This document shows, piece after piece, positions 52,796-62,646 of a stretch of DNA of 64,000 bases. A program made the translations under genes and the position numbers. Every line of letters starts with the position of its first letter. Within the stretch, counting starts at the first letter, position 1. The DNA comes from CAWKMN01 sp963850765 (GTDB taxonomy: Bacteria; Chloroflexota; Anaerolineae; Aggregatilineales; Aggregatilineaceae): contig CAWKMN010000011.1 of the NCBI GenBank assembly GCA_963850765.1, positions 260,193 to 324,192 on the forward strand. The letters run 5' to 3'. Under the pieces are notes generated by a model. It was not told the DNA's origin. It worked only from the letters and a program-made list of their open reading frames with translations, and made no database searches.

Positions 52796-53801
52796 CTAGT
52801 CTTTGGACGCGAATGCCGCATCAAACGCCACATTCGACGGGGTCAGATCCAGGCGGCGCACCATTTGCAGCGCTTCGGGCGCGCCCTGGTCGCGGTTCAT
52901 GTTGTTATCTTCCCACTCGACCGACAAGGGGCCCTCGTAGCCCACCCGGTTGAGCGCGCGGAAGATCTTCTCGAACGGCACACCGCCGCGCCCCGGCGAG
53001 ACGAAGTCCCAGCCGCGCCGGTGATCGCCAAACGGCAGATGCGACGACAGAATGCCGTTGCGCCCGTTGAGCACATGTACCGATTCCTTGACGTGCATGT
53101 GATAGATCCGATCCGCGAACTCGTAGACGAAGTCAACCGGGTCCACCATCTGCCAGTACAGGTGGCTGGGATCGAAGTTGATGCCAAACGCCGGGCGGCG
53201 GTTGACCGCTTCCAGCGTGCGCTGCGTGCGTCCAGAAGTCATACGCGATCTCGGAAGGGTGAACTTCCAGCGCATAACGCACGCCGACCTGATCGAACAC
53301 GTCCAGAATCGGGTTCCAGCGATCCGCGAAATCCTTGTAGCCGTCCTCGATCATCTGGGGCGGCACAGGCGGGAAGCCGGCCAGCACATGCCAGATCTTC
53401 GAGCCGACGAAGCCGTTGACGACCTTCACGCCGAACTGAGCCGCCGCGCGGGCCGTGTTCTTGACCTCTTCGGCGCAGCGCTGGCGCACGCCTTCGGGAT
53501 CGCCATTGCCCCACAGACGCCCCGGCAGGATGCCCTTGTGCCGCTCGTCGATGATGTGGTCGCCTACGCACTGCCCAACCAGATGCGTGCTGATGGCGAA
53601 GCACTTCAGGCCGTGTTTCTCAAGAATATCCCACCGGCCGCGCAGGTAACTGTCGCTGGACAGAGCCTTGTCTACCTCAAAGTGATCGCCCCAGCAGGCC
53701 AGTTCCAGGCCGTCATAACCAAACGCTTTGGCTTTGCGGGCGACGTCGTCGAGCGTGAGATCGGCCCACTGCCCGGTAAACAGAGTAACAGGTCGAGCCA
53801 T
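52796..53801 (-). CDS. TIM-barrel sugar phosphate isomerase/epimerase (copy 1, frameshifted)
   Basis: Xylose-isomerase-like barrel protein, 334 residues after correction. The first frame (PVTLFTGQWADLTLDDVARK, GYDGLELACWGDHFEVD, ALEVHPSEIAYDFWT) runs to about 53232. The second (TQRTLEAVNRRPAFGINFDP then SHLYWQMVDPVDFV, HVKESVHV, VEWEDNNMNRD) completes it. One extra base near 53232 accounts for the shift. Conserved metal-ligand Glu/Asp/His residues (LEVHPSE, NFDPSHL, HVKE, VEWED) are intact. The ATG at 53801 follows GAAAGGAAA. It probably acts with the adjacent oxidoreductase. Confidence 0.88.
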
Positions 53802-53838
53802 AATCTTTTTTTCCTTTCTCATTCAAATTCAAAAACCA

Positions 53839-53891
53839 GTAGGGGCAGGGCTTGCCCTGCCCAGATTGGGCAACCCTTGGATTGCCCCTAC
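53839..53891. repeat. GTAGGGGC...GCCCCTAC palindromic repeat
   Basis: GTAGGGGCAGGGCTTGCCCT then GCCCAGATTGGGCAACCCTTGGA and TTGCCCCTAC: a nested inverted repeat of the same family as 1910-1959, sharing the words GGGCAACCCTTGG and GCCCCTAC. It ends about where the membrane-protein gene stops. Confidence 0.8.
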
Positions 53892-54622
53892 GACGTCGAT
53901 GATGCAGCGGGAGCCAGCACAGGTTTGGGCTTCTGACTCGGGACCAGCTCGCGGACGGCGAAATAGACGAGCGCTGCTGGCATCAGGCCGAACAGCGCCA
54001 TCACGGGCACACGGGCATTCTGATACTCAGAGTCGGCATCATCCGCGATCTGCTGCTGTTCCGCCGGCTCCATGTAGCTCCACACGGTTGGGCTGTAACC
54101 ATAGGGCGCGGCGGGCTTGACATCGGTGATCAGCAGATAGGCCGCCACGGCCCAGACGATCAGCCCGGCGGCGGCCGCGATCAGGTGAGCGCGCCGGGTA
54201 AGCGGCGGCAGGGCACGGCTGAGACCGGGAGACTTCGGACTCATGTGGCTCCACACCATGAACGCCAGGAGCGACACCAGCAGCAGCAGAAATCCGTACT
54301 CATAGGCGAACAGCTTCCAGCCCTGGAACAAACCCACTACGCCCCACAGAATCCCCCCGATGAAGAGCATCTCGATGGGGCGATAGGTCCGCTGCGGAAC
54401 GCGCCCGCCGAGGCCAATGGCCACCAGGACGATCACGCAGGCGAACGCCAGGACGATCGACACAAACACCGCGACAAACGGGATCGCCTTGATCAGCACT
54501 TCGTCCTGCTTTTCCTGCGAGAGCTGCGAGTCGGTATACAGGCTGAACAACTGCCCAAACGCCAGCACAATGACAATGGCGATGACAAATCCTCTCAGGG
54601 TCCGAATCAGTGTTCTTCTCAT
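53888..54622 (-). CDS. Integral membrane protein of unknown function
   Basis: A 244-residue protein with six predicted helices: FVIAIVIVLAFGQLFSLY (about 12-29), FVAVFVSIVLAFACVIVLV (about 49-67), MLFIGGILWGVVGLFQGW, FLLLLVSLLAFMVWSHM, LIAAAAGLIVWAVAAYLLI and a last one near ALFGLMPAALVYF. The loop before the last helix is acidic and Gln-rich (MEPAEQQQIADDADSEYQN). I do not recognise the family. It is the only gene of unknown function in the carbohydrate locus and lies between two isomerase/oxidoreductase pairs. Confidence 0.75.
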   Translation of the reverse strand: MRRTLIRTLRGFVIAIVIVLAFGQLFSLYTDSQLSQEKQDEVLIKAIPFVAVFVSIVLAFACVIVLVAIGLGGRVPQRTYRPIEMLFIGGILWGVVGLFQGWKLFAYEYGFLLLLVSLLAFMVWSHMSPKSPGLSRALPPLTRRAHLIAAAAGLIVWAVAAYLLITDVKPAAPYGYSPTVWSYMEPAEQQQIADDADSEYQNARVPVMALFGLMPAALVYFAVRELVPSQKPKPVLAPAASSTS

Positions 54623-54662
54623 AACCAGACTTTCTCAGTACAGTTATCCGGCCAGGTGCCCG

Positions 54663-55785
54663 TCACGACGACCACGTGAACTCTGGCAGCATCATCTTTT
54701 CGCCGCCGCGCAGGGCGGACTCGTGGGCCAGAATGCCGACGCTGACCCAATTGGCGGCCTGCCGCGCGTTCGGGAACGGCTCGCGATCCTCCACGATGCT
54801 CATCACGAACTCGTGCGTCATGTGCGGATGCGATCCGCCGTGGCCCGCGCCCTGGATAAACGAGAGATGCGTCTGCTCGCCGCCATACACAAAACGGGTC
54901 GTGAGTTCCTGAATGCTTTCGGGCAGCAGGTGCGCGAAGTCGAGCACGTCCACCTTGTGCGGCGCTTCACCGATATGCACAATGGGATGATCGTGCTCCA
55001 GAAGCGGCCATTCATACGACATTTTGCTGCCATACACGTCAAAGCTCTCGCGGTACTGGCGCGCCGTATTAAACAGCGAGCGCATCACCTCGGCCACCAG
55101 ATCCGAGTTCGCGCATCTTGATGTGCGCGGTTTCGATGGCAAACGGCGAGTTGTACTTGGGGATCAGGTGTTCCTGGATCCGGCCGGAGCCGAAACACGT
55201 CACCAACTCGGCGTCGTAGCCGGCCAGCGCGATGCACGGGCTGACGACGTGAGTCGCGTAGTGCATGGGCGGCAGCCCTTCCCAGTAGCCCGGCCAGCCG
55301 AGCATTTCCTGCTGGTGGGTCGCGCGCAGGTATTGGATGCGGCCCAGTTTGCCCGTCTGGTAGAGTTCCTTCACATACAGGAACTCGCGCGAATAGATGA
55401 CGGTTTCCATCATCATGTATTTCTTGCCGGACTTCTTCTGCGCTGCGACGATCTGCCGGCATTCGTCCACCGACGTTGCCATCGGGACGGTGCAGGCGAC
55501 GTGTTTGCCCGCTTCCAGCGCGGCGATCGTCATCCAGGCGTGCTCGTGGATCGGGGAATTGATATGCACGGCGTCGATCTTGGGATCCTTGAGCAGTTCC
55601 TTGTAATCGGTATAACGCACCTTGATGCCAAACGCATTGCCGATCTCGTCCAGGCGGCTTTTGGTGCGCTGGCAGATCGCATACATGTTGGTGTGCGGGT
55701 GCCGCTGGTAGATCGGGATAAACTCCGCCCCGAAGCCCAGGCCGACAATCGCCACATTGATCTTCTTTTTCGCCTTTTTAGCCAT
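54663..55785 (-). CDS. Gfo/Idh/MocA family oxidoreductase (copy 2, frameshifted)
   Basis: NAD(P)-dependent dehydrogenase, 373 residues after correction. The Rossmann motif is VAIVGLGFGAEFIP (about residues 11-24). The usual EKP catalytic triplet is replaced: the corresponding segment reads AGKHVACTVPMATSVDE (about 92-108). The frame shifts at about 55107; reading KMRNSDLVAEVMRSLFNTA joins the halves and needs one extra base removed. The C-terminal part (GSHPHMTHEFVMSIVEDREPF) is typical. GGGGAG precedes the ATG. It differs from copy 1 throughout, so the two likely handle different substrates or steps. Confidence 0.88.
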
Positions 55786-55810
55786 AGGTTTGATCTCCCC
55801 CTCCGATAAG

Positions 55811-56658
55811 CTAGGCCAGCAGGTTCTTGAGGAACTTCACGCCGTCCTGGGCGAGCGAGTCCTGGCTGGCGGCCAATGGACGCCAGATGGCGGCAGCACG
55901 GGCGATACTCTTGACCTTGTTGGTGAACGACTCGATCACGATGGGGCCTTCGAAGTGGATGGCTTTCAGCCCGGCGGCGACATCCGACCAGGGGACATGG
56001 CCGGTGCCCGGCGTGCCCCGGTCATTTTCGCAGCTATGCACCTGCGCCAGCCGCGGCCCGACCGCGCGGATAGCATCCCCGAGCGATTTTTCTTCGATGC
56101 CCATGTGGAAGGTGTCGAGCATGATCTTGCAGGCGGGGTGATTGACGCGATCGACCACCGCAATCGCCTGGGAGGCGAGGTTAAGGAAGCTCGTCTCAAA
56201 ACGGTTGAGCGGCTCGACACACAGCACCACGCCGCGATCCCCGGCATAAGCTGACAGCTCGCCCAACTGCCTGACGAGCAGATCGGTGTCGCGGGCGCGC
56301 TCGTCATCGGTCATCTGCCAGACGCGCCCCACCGCCGAATAGATGGGCCCGACGACATTCGTCGCGCCGAGTGTCTTCGCCGCGTCGATACAGTGTTTCA
56401 GGTACGCCATGCCGTTCTCGCGGATGGCTGCGTCGGAATGAATCAGGTCGCGGTCTGGGCCCATCGCCAGGCACACCTGGCCTGCAAGCCGTTGTCGCGC
56501 AGAATCTTCGCGGCACGCCCGTAATCAATATCCGATGTGCCTTCGATCGGCACCTCGAATATATCGAATCCCATCGACTTCACTTTCGGGGCCAGTTCCG
56601 CGATCCCGTCGGTGGTCAGCGGGGACACCCATACCCAGGAACTCACGCCAAACTTCAT
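55811..56658 (-). CDS. TIM-barrel isomerase/epimerase, D-tagatose 3-epimerase-like (copy 2, frameshifted)
   Basis: 282 residues after correction. It starts KFGVSSWVWVSPLTTDGIAE and has GFDIFEVPIEG. Then, after a missing base at about 56472, come SVCLAMGPDRDLIHSD, LCVEPLNRFETSFLNL (metal Glu), IMLDTFHMGIEEKS (metal Asp/His), QVHSCENDRGTPGTGHV (His) and IVIESFTNKV (Glu). That set matches D-tagatose/D-psicose 3-epimerases, which use Mn2+ to invert C3 of keto-hexoses. First catabolic gene after the ATPases of the importer. Confidence 0.88.
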
Positions 56659-56704
56659 ATGGTTCTCTCCTAATTATTCAAAACCCAAAACAGTTTATGG
56701 CGGG

Positions 56705-57760
56705 TTAAAGCCGCACACCTGCCGGATCAAAGTAGTGCAGGCGCTCACGGACGATCGCAAACTTCACCGTGTCGCCGAGTTTAAGGTCCGTAATCCCCGG
56801 CACGATGCTCAGCAGCGTTTGCTGGCCGGACCGGATATGCATGACAGTTTCAACACCCAACGGCTCGGTCAGGATGATCTCGCCGGTCTGATCGCCGTCC
56901 GCCGCGATTTTCACGTCCTCTGGGCGAATCCCCAGCAGAAACGACGGCGGCACCGGCTTTTCGCCGGGCACTGCCATGTGAATCTCGCTGTTGAGCACAT
57001 GAAATTTCCCGTTTTCACGCGCGGCCGGCAGCAGATTGATCCGGGGAATCCCGACCAACTGCGCGACAAAGGTTGTGGCCGGTCGATCGTAGATGTCGTG
57101 GGGTGTGCCAACCTGCACGATCTGGCCCTTGTTCAGCACGCCAATCCGGTCCGCCATTGTCAGCGCCTCGATCTGGTCGTGGGTGACAAACAGGGTCGTA
57201 CTGCCCTCGGTTTTCTGCACGTGCTTCAGCTCGACACGCAGGGCTTCGCGCAGCTTGGCATCCAGGTTGCTCAGCGGCTCGTCCATCAGGAAGATGCGCG
57301 GGCTGCGCACGATGGCCCGTCCGATCGAGACGCGCTGCATCTCGCCGCCCGACAGCCGCGCGGTCTTGCGATTCAGCAGATGGGTGATGCGCAGTTTTTC
57401 GGCCACTTCGCGCACGCGCCCGTCAATATCGCTTTTTGACCAGCGGCGCAGCGGAGACTTCAGCGGGAAGGCGAGATTCTCATAGACGGTCTTGGTCGGG
57501 TACAGCGAATACTGCTGAAAGACAAACGCTACGTCGCGATCGGCCGGCGTAAAGGTGCTGATATCCACATCGTCAAACACAATCTGTCCGGCGTCCTGCC
57601 GCTCCAGCCCGGCGATGATGCGCAGGGTAGTCGTTTTGCCCGCGCCGGTTGGGCCGAGCAGCACAAAAAACTCGCCATCCTGGATCGAAAACGACACGTC
57701 ATTCAGGGCGGTGGTATCGCGGAACTGCTTGGTGATATTTTGAAGTGTGACGTGACTCAT
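56705..57760 (-). CDS. Sugar ABC transporter ATP-binding protein (MalK/UgpC type, second of pair)
   Basis: A 351-residue ATPase. Walker A is LGPTGAGKTTTLR (about residues 34-46), the signature LSGGEMQRVSIGRAIV (about 134-149), Walker B IFLMDEPLSNLD (about 155-166), the H-loop LFVTHDQIEAL, and a C-terminal TOBE/MalK regulatory region (about 240-351). It overlaps the preceding ATPase by four bases (ATGA). Two different ATPases in one importer operon recall the GlpS/GlpT pair of rhizobial glycerol importers, so a heterodimeric motor is likely. Confidence 0.94.
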   Translation of the reverse strand: MSHVTLQNITKQFRDTTALNDVSFSIQDGEFFVLLGPTGAGKTTTLRIIAGLERQDAGQIVFDDVDISTFTPADRDVAFVFQQYSLYPTKTVYENLAFPLKSPLRRWSKSDIDGRVREVAEKLRITHLLNRKTARLSGGEMQRVSIGRAIVRSPRIFLMDEPLSNLDAKLREALRVELKHVQKTEGSTTLFVTHDQIEALTMADRIGVLNKGQIVQVGTPHDIYDRPATTFVAQLVGIPRINLLPAARENGKFHVLNSEIHMAVPGEKPVPPSFLLGIRPEDVKIAADGDQTGEIILTEPLGVETVMHIRSGQQTLLSIVPGITDLKLGDTVKFAIVRERLHYFDPAGVRL

Positions 57761-58851
57761 ACACTGGCCTCCCGAACGACAGCCGCTTCGGTCCGCGGGT
57801 CGAAGAAACGCACCATGGCCGGGTTGAGATCAAAGCGCACCGGCGTATGGATGTCGAAATAGGTTTCGCGGCTCGTGCGAGCGTGTACGATGTGCTCCTG
57901 ACCCAGGTCGAGATGCAGCATGGTGTAACCACCGTGCAAATCGTTGGCGTAGACCGTCGCCGCCAGCTCGCCTGTCTCAGAGACATACGCCGCTTCCGGG
58001 CGGAATCCGACGATCACCTCGCCGCTGCCATTCAGCGTCCGGTCCAGTGCGGCGCTCCAACTGGGCGGCACCGTGTACGCCCCGTTCTCGCCGAGCTTCA
58101 CCCGGCCGTTAGCATACTGGCCATCCAGCAGGTTCATGCCAGGGCTGCCGATAAAGCGAGCGACGAACAGGTTCGCCGGATCGTGATAGACCTGAGCGGG
58201 CGTGCCGATCTGCTGCACGACCGCATTGGACATCACCACGATCCGATCGCCCATCGCCATCGCTTCGATCTGGTCGTGGGTGACATAGACAGTGGTCGCA
58301 TGCTGCTCGATATGCAGCCGTTTGATCTCGGCGCGCATCGTATCGCGGAACTCCGCGTCGAGCGCACCCAGGGGTTCGTCCATCAGAAAGGCCGCCGGAC
58401 GCCGCACCAGCGCGCGTGCCAGCGCCACCCGCTGCTGATCGCCGCCGCTCAGCGCACTGGGGCGCGTGTGGAGCAGGTGCTCGATTTCGAGCAGCCGCGC
58501 CACTTCAGTCACACGCTGCTGCACGGTTTCTCTGGGTTCATGTTGGGCTTGCAGCGGAAAAGCGATATTCTGCCACACCGTCAGGTGTGAGTAGAGCGCA
58601 AAAAACTGGAAGACAAACGCGATGTCGCGCTCGCTGGGGTGCGCCCAGGTAACATCGCGCCCGTTCAACAGCACCTGGCCCCCAGACACTGCTTCCAGGC
58701 CGGAGATCATGCGCAGAGTCGTCGTTTTGCCGCATCCTGAGGGGCCGAGCAGGACGACAAACTCGCCATCGCGAATGGTGAGATCCATCGGCTGCACCGC
58801 GTAGACCTCGCCAAACTTCTTTTCGACCTTGTGGAGTTCAATCGTAGCCAT
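57757..58851 (-). CDS. Sugar ABC transporter ATP-binding protein (MalK/UgpC type, first of pair)
   Basis: A 364-residue ATPase. Walker A is LGPSGCGKTTTLR (about residues 34-46), the signature LSGGDQQRVALARALV (about 133-148), Walker B AFLMDEPLGALD (about 154-165), and the H-loop VYVTHDQIEAMAMGD (about 187-201). The Q-loop region reads VFQFFALYSHLTVWQN. The C-terminal TOBE part is complete. It lies seven bases downstream of the permease stop. It is clearly diverged from its partner, which supports separate evolution as a pair. Confidence 0.94.
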   Translation of the reverse strand: MATIELHKVEKKFGEVYAVQPMDLTIRDGEFVVLLGPSGCGKTTTLRMISGLEAVSGGQVLLNGRDVTWAHPSERDIAFVFQFFALYSHLTVWQNIAFPLQAQHEPRETVQQRVTEVARLLEIEHLLHTRPSALSGGDQQRVALARALVRRPAAFLMDEPLGALDAEFRDTMRAEIKRLHIEQHATTVYVTHDQIEAMAMGDRIVVMSNAVVQQIGTPAQVYHDPANLFVARFIGSPGMNLLDGQYANGRVKLGENGAYTVPPSWSAALDRTLNGSGEVIVGFRPEAAYVSETGELAATVYANDLHGGYTMLHLDLGQEHIVHARTSRETYFDIHTPVRFDLNPAMVRFFDPRTEAAVVREASV

Positions 58852-58858
58852 GATCGTG

Positions 58859-60175
58859 TTACCCCTGCCGGATGGCCCCGAACGTGACGCCGCGCAGTAA
58901 GTATTTCCGCAGAGCGAAGGTGACGATCACGACCGGGATCAGGAAAAATAGTGAGCCGGCCGCAATCGCCGCCCATTCGACCAGCCCAGAGCCGATCATG
59001 GATGGGATGTGCGGCGGCGCGGTACGGACCTTGTCCGACGTCAGCATCAGCGCGAACGCGTACTCGTTCCAGGCGAAGATGAAGCAGAAGACGGTGGTCG
59101 CCGCGATGCCGGTGACGGCTTCGGGGATCACGATGCGGATAAACGCCTGCAAGCGCGTATACCCGTCCACGAGTGCTGCTTCTTCGTACTCGCGCGGGAT
59201 TTCGTCGATAAAACCCTTGAGCAGCCAGACCGAAAATGAAAGGTTAAAAGCGGTATAGAGAATAATCATCCCCTGGTAGGTATCGTACCATCCCAGCTCG
59301 CGGTACATCAGAAAGATCGGGATCGTGACCACCACGGGCGGCAGCATACGGGTGCTTAGAATAAAAAACAGCAGATCGCCTTTGCCCGGCACGCGAAAAC
59401 GGCTGAAGGCATAGGCCGATAATAAACCGAGCCCCACCGACAGCACCGTGGACGTCACCGCGATGATCAGCGAGTTCTTGAGGCGCTTGACGTAATCACT
59501 CTGCCCCAGAATCGCCTGCCCGCTCTTGAGCATTATCTTGTCCGCCCAGTTGAGGTCCTCCGTTTTTTCGTACTCGGCCTTTTGCTCTTCGGTCATCTGG
59601 CGGCGGCGGGTCAGCAGGGTAACGATCCCTTCCATCGTCGGGTCAAACGCGACCTTGGGCGGCGATGCCACGGCATCCGGGTACGATTTGAAGGCGGTCA
59701 TGCCCATCCAGAACACCGGGATCAGCGTGAGAACGGCCAGCATCGCGGCCACACTGGCGCGGATCGACTGCATCGATCGCCAGTTGGGGTCAATCTTATC
59801 GACGCGGGTGGAAAAGTTCACCGTGGCGCGGGGGCCACCTTCGGCTGCGACTGGATCCTGGCCTTGTGCCATCGGGACGAACCGCTTGGCAAACCCGAGC
59901 AGCACCAGGACAATCACCGCGCTCACGACAAGCGCCAGCAGCGCCCCCAGGAACGGGCGATCCAGGGCGTCGATCACCGGCTTGAGAATCGCCATCAGCA
60001 GCATAAACACCACGCCGCACAGCACCCCCACGCCCACGCCGAGCAGCGTACCCACCAGCGGCGAAAGCCCCCGGTGACGGAAGATTACAGGCGTGGTCGT
60101 CATACCGACCAACACCCAAAACATCAACAGGTAGACGATCCAGAAATCAGGAAGTGGAATATCCAGCCCCACCAT
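58859..60175 (-). CDS. Carbohydrate ABC permease (MalG type) with extra N-terminal membrane domain
   Basis: 438 residues against about 280 for the family. The last 290 residues are an ordinary MalG-type permease with the EAA loop EIPREYEEAALVDGYTRLQA (about 320-339). The first 120 residues add about four helices (FWIVYLLMFWVLVGMTT, LLGVGVGVLCGVVFMLLMAIL, GALLALVVSAVIVLVLLGFA) before a soluble linker (AQGQDPVAAEGGPRATVNF). The extra part has no recognisable domain; it may be a membrane anchor or a regulatory module. It is co-transcribed, three bases from the other permease. Confidence 0.88.
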   Translation of the reverse strand: MVGLDIPLPDFWIVYLLMFWVLVGMTTTPVIFRHRGLSPLVGTLLGVGVGVLCGVVFMLLMAILKPVIDALDRPFLGALLALVVSAVIVLVLLGFAKRFVPMAQGQDPVAAEGGPRATVNFSTRVDKIDPNWRSMQSIRASVAAMLAVLTLIPVFWMGMTAFKSYPDAVASPPKVAFDPTMEGIVTLLTRRRQMTEEQKAEYEKTEDLNWADKIMLKSGQAILGQSDYVKRLKNSLIIAVTSTVLSVGLGLLSAYAFSRFRVPGKGDLLFFILSTRMLPPVVVTIPIFLMYRELGWYDTYQGMIILYTAFNLSFSVWLLKGFIDEIPREYEEAALVDGYTRLQAFIRIVIPEAVTGIAATTVFCFIFAWNEYAFALMLTSDKVRTAPPHIPSMIGSGLVEWAAIAAGSLFFLIPVVIVTFALRKYLLRGVTFGAIRQG

Positions 60176-60178
60176 GGC

Positions 60179-61120
60179 CTAATCCTCTCTCCCTCGGTTG
60201 AGCGCCCGGATATACAGGTTGCTGATAGCGATGATGATGACGAGGACGATATACGCCAGCGCGCTGGATTCGCCTGTTCGGAACTTGCCCAGGAACGCTT
60301 CGCTGTACAGCCGCACCGAAACCGTTTCGGTGGTATCCCCCGGCCCGCCGCCGGTCAGCCCCATAACCAGATCAAACGCTTTAAACGCTTCAATCGTGCG
60401 GAAAAGCACGGCAATCAGCAGCAGCGGCATCACCTGCGGCAGTGTGATACGCCGGAACTGGAACCACGCGCTGGCCCGATCGATCGCCGCCGCTTCATAC
60501 AGATAATCCGGGATGGCGCTCAAGCCGGACAGGCACAGCAGCATCACGAAGGGACTCCACATCCACACGTCCACGAGGATGATGGCCCACAACGCCAGCG
60601 TCGGGTCGGCCAGCCATTGGTGGCCGCTGATATTGTCGGTATAGATCAGATAGTTAAAAAAGCCTTTGGAAGGATCAAATATAAGTTTCCAGAATAGACC
60701 AACAACCACCGGCGAAAGCATCATCGGGATCAGAATCAGCGTGGTAATCAGCCCACTGCCCCTGAATTTTTCGCGCAGCAGCATCGCCAGCCCAAACCCC
60801 ACCAGCATCTGCAAGCCCACCGAAAGAACCGCGTATTTCCCCGTCAGCGTGAAGTTATGCCAGTATCGCTGGCGCTCATTCGTGAGGATCTTTTCATAGT
60901 TCTCAAGGCCAACCCATTTGGGCGGCTCGGTGCCGATCACCGAATAGTCGTTGAAGCCCAGGTACAGGCTGTAAAACAGGGGAAAGATGTTCATCACGAT
61001 CAACACGATCAGGGTCGGCGTGATGAAGATCCAGGCGAAGTCCGATCCCCAATCTGCCGGCGGCGCCCGTGATGGGTGCGTGAGAGCCGGAGTTATAACT
61101 TGAGCATTCGCTTGAGACAT
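60179..61120 (-). CDS. Carbohydrate ABC permease (MalF type)
   Basis: A 313-residue permease with six helices. The N-terminal helix is FAWIFITPTLIVLIVMNIFPLFYSLYLGF (about 29-57, in two parts). The EAA loop (IPDYLYEAAAIDRASAWFQF, about residues 213-232) has Arg in place of the near-invariant Gly after Asp, which is unusual and worth checking against raw reads. It starts 77 bp after the binding-protein stop and is followed directly by the long MalG-type permease. Confidence 0.93.
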   Translation of the reverse strand: MSQANAQVITPALTHPSRAPPADWGSDFAWIFITPTLIVLIVMNIFPLFYSLYLGFNDYSVIGTEPPKWVGLENYEKILTNERQRYWHNFTLTGKYAVLSVGLQMLVGFGLAMLLREKFRGSGLITTLILIPMMLSPVVVGLFWKLIFDPSKGFFNYLIYTDNISGHQWLADPTLALWAIILVDVWMWSPFVMLLCLSGLSAIPDYLYEAAAIDRASAWFQFRRITLPQVMPLLLIAVLFRTIEAFKAFDLVMGLTGGGPGDTTETVSVRLYSEAFLGKFRTGESSALAYIVLVIIIAISNLYIRALNRGRED

Positions 61121-61197
61121 GCGCCTACCTTTAAAGTTCGCGGGTGGGGAGGCACCCGTTGGGCAGCCTCCCCACCGGAGACTAACTATGGTTCAAT

Positions 61198-62542
61198 TTA
61201 TTCGGGGAGGACTCCAGCTTCAACGAGCGCCTCGTGTTGTTCGATCGCCATATTGTCCAGGTTCTCTTTGGCCTCACCGATACCGCCAACGACATAGCCG
61301 TTGATGTAACGCTGAGCGCTTTCCAGCAGCTCACCGTAGGCGGGGATGTTCCAGAAGTCCTTGACAAAGGTCATCGATTCCGCGAACGCGCGGTTGTAGG
61401 GGGTATTGTTCAGGAATGCTTCGGACTCGAGCACGCTGATATTGCAGGTATACCCGCCCACATCGGCCCACTGCTGCTGTACTTCGGGGCTGGCGAACCA
61501 CTTGATGAAGTCCAGCGACGCCTGCTTGCGCTCATCACTGATGTAGTTGAGCACGCTCATGCCCTGGCCGCCCAATGCCACATACCGATCACCGTAGGGG
61601 CCAGCCGGGCCGGAGAAGAAGCCGGTCGCGTCAGCATAGGGGTTCTTCTCGGCATTCAGCAGGTCCGGCAGGAAGGCGAAGTAGTTCATGACCAGCGTGG
61701 CCTGACCGTTGATGAACACGGAGTTGCATTCGGTAAAGAAGGCGTTGTTCGTGCCGGGCGGCGCAAAACCGTACAGATTCTTGTAGAACTCCAGCGCCTC
61801 AACGGCCTTGTCGGAGTTGACGACACCCAGGACTTCGCTGTTCTCGTCCTGCCAGTCGACGCCCCAACTGAACATCACGTTCTCGTAGCCCATGATCATG
61901 CCGTCGTAGTCCTTCTGGGTGTAGACGCACGCGCCGTAGACGTTATCGTCCGGGCGATAGAAGAACTCGGCGATGTCATAGAGCTGCTGCCAGGTCGTGG
62001 GCACGGCCAGCGGATAACCGTACTTGGCCTCGAAGGCTTCCATTTCGGCGGGGTCTTCGAGCCGGTCTTTACGGTATCCCCAACCTACTGCGTCACCTTC
62101 GGTCGGGTAAGGCCCAGTAACGGCCAGAATTGGCCGGGAACTCGCCGTAGTACTTGAGCGTGGCGGGCGTCACGGTCGTGTCGATGCCGTTTTCCTTCAT
62201 GAAGTCGGTCAGTTCCATGTAGTGGCCCTGTTCGGCACCCTGGCCGAGCCACTGGCTGTCGCCAACGACCATATCATACGCGTCACCCTTCGCGGCCCAT
62301 TCCGCCGACATGCGATCATAGAAGCTGCCCCACGGCTCCTGGATGACGTTGACCTTGATGCCGGTCTCGGCTTCGTAGCGGTTGCCCATTTCCTGCAGGT
62401 AGTCAGCAGGCGGCCACTGCGCCCACAGAATGGTCAATTCGCTGACCTGGGAGCGGGGTGCGGCGGCGGAGCCACCCACACCAACAATGAGCATCAGCAG
62501 GGTCGATGCGAGGACCAATAATACGGCTGTTTTTTTCAACAT
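61198..62542 (-). CDS. Extracellular sugar-binding protein of the ABC importer (frameshifted)
   Basis: Family-1 solute-binding protein, 447 residues after correction. A signal peptide (residues 1-27, ending VGGSAAAPRS) precedes LTILWAQWPPADYLQEM and YEAETGIKVNVIQEPWGSF. The first frame ends at 62093 and the second begins with EGDAVGWGYRKDRLEDPAEM. Removing one base from CCCGACC (about 62092) gives LPTEGDAVGWGYRKDRLED, the pattern usual for this family. AGGAGG nine bases before the ATG marks strong translation. First structural gene after the divergently placed-by-distance ROK gene on the same strand. Confidence 0.9.
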
Positions 62543-62646
62543 GGTGTTGCATTCCTCCTGAAAAATGTGTTTTTGTCCAACCTATAGAACAGTTTACGAC
62601 GAACGAAATGGATGCTGCCCGCTGTCCTCCTTTCAATTCACCGCAT

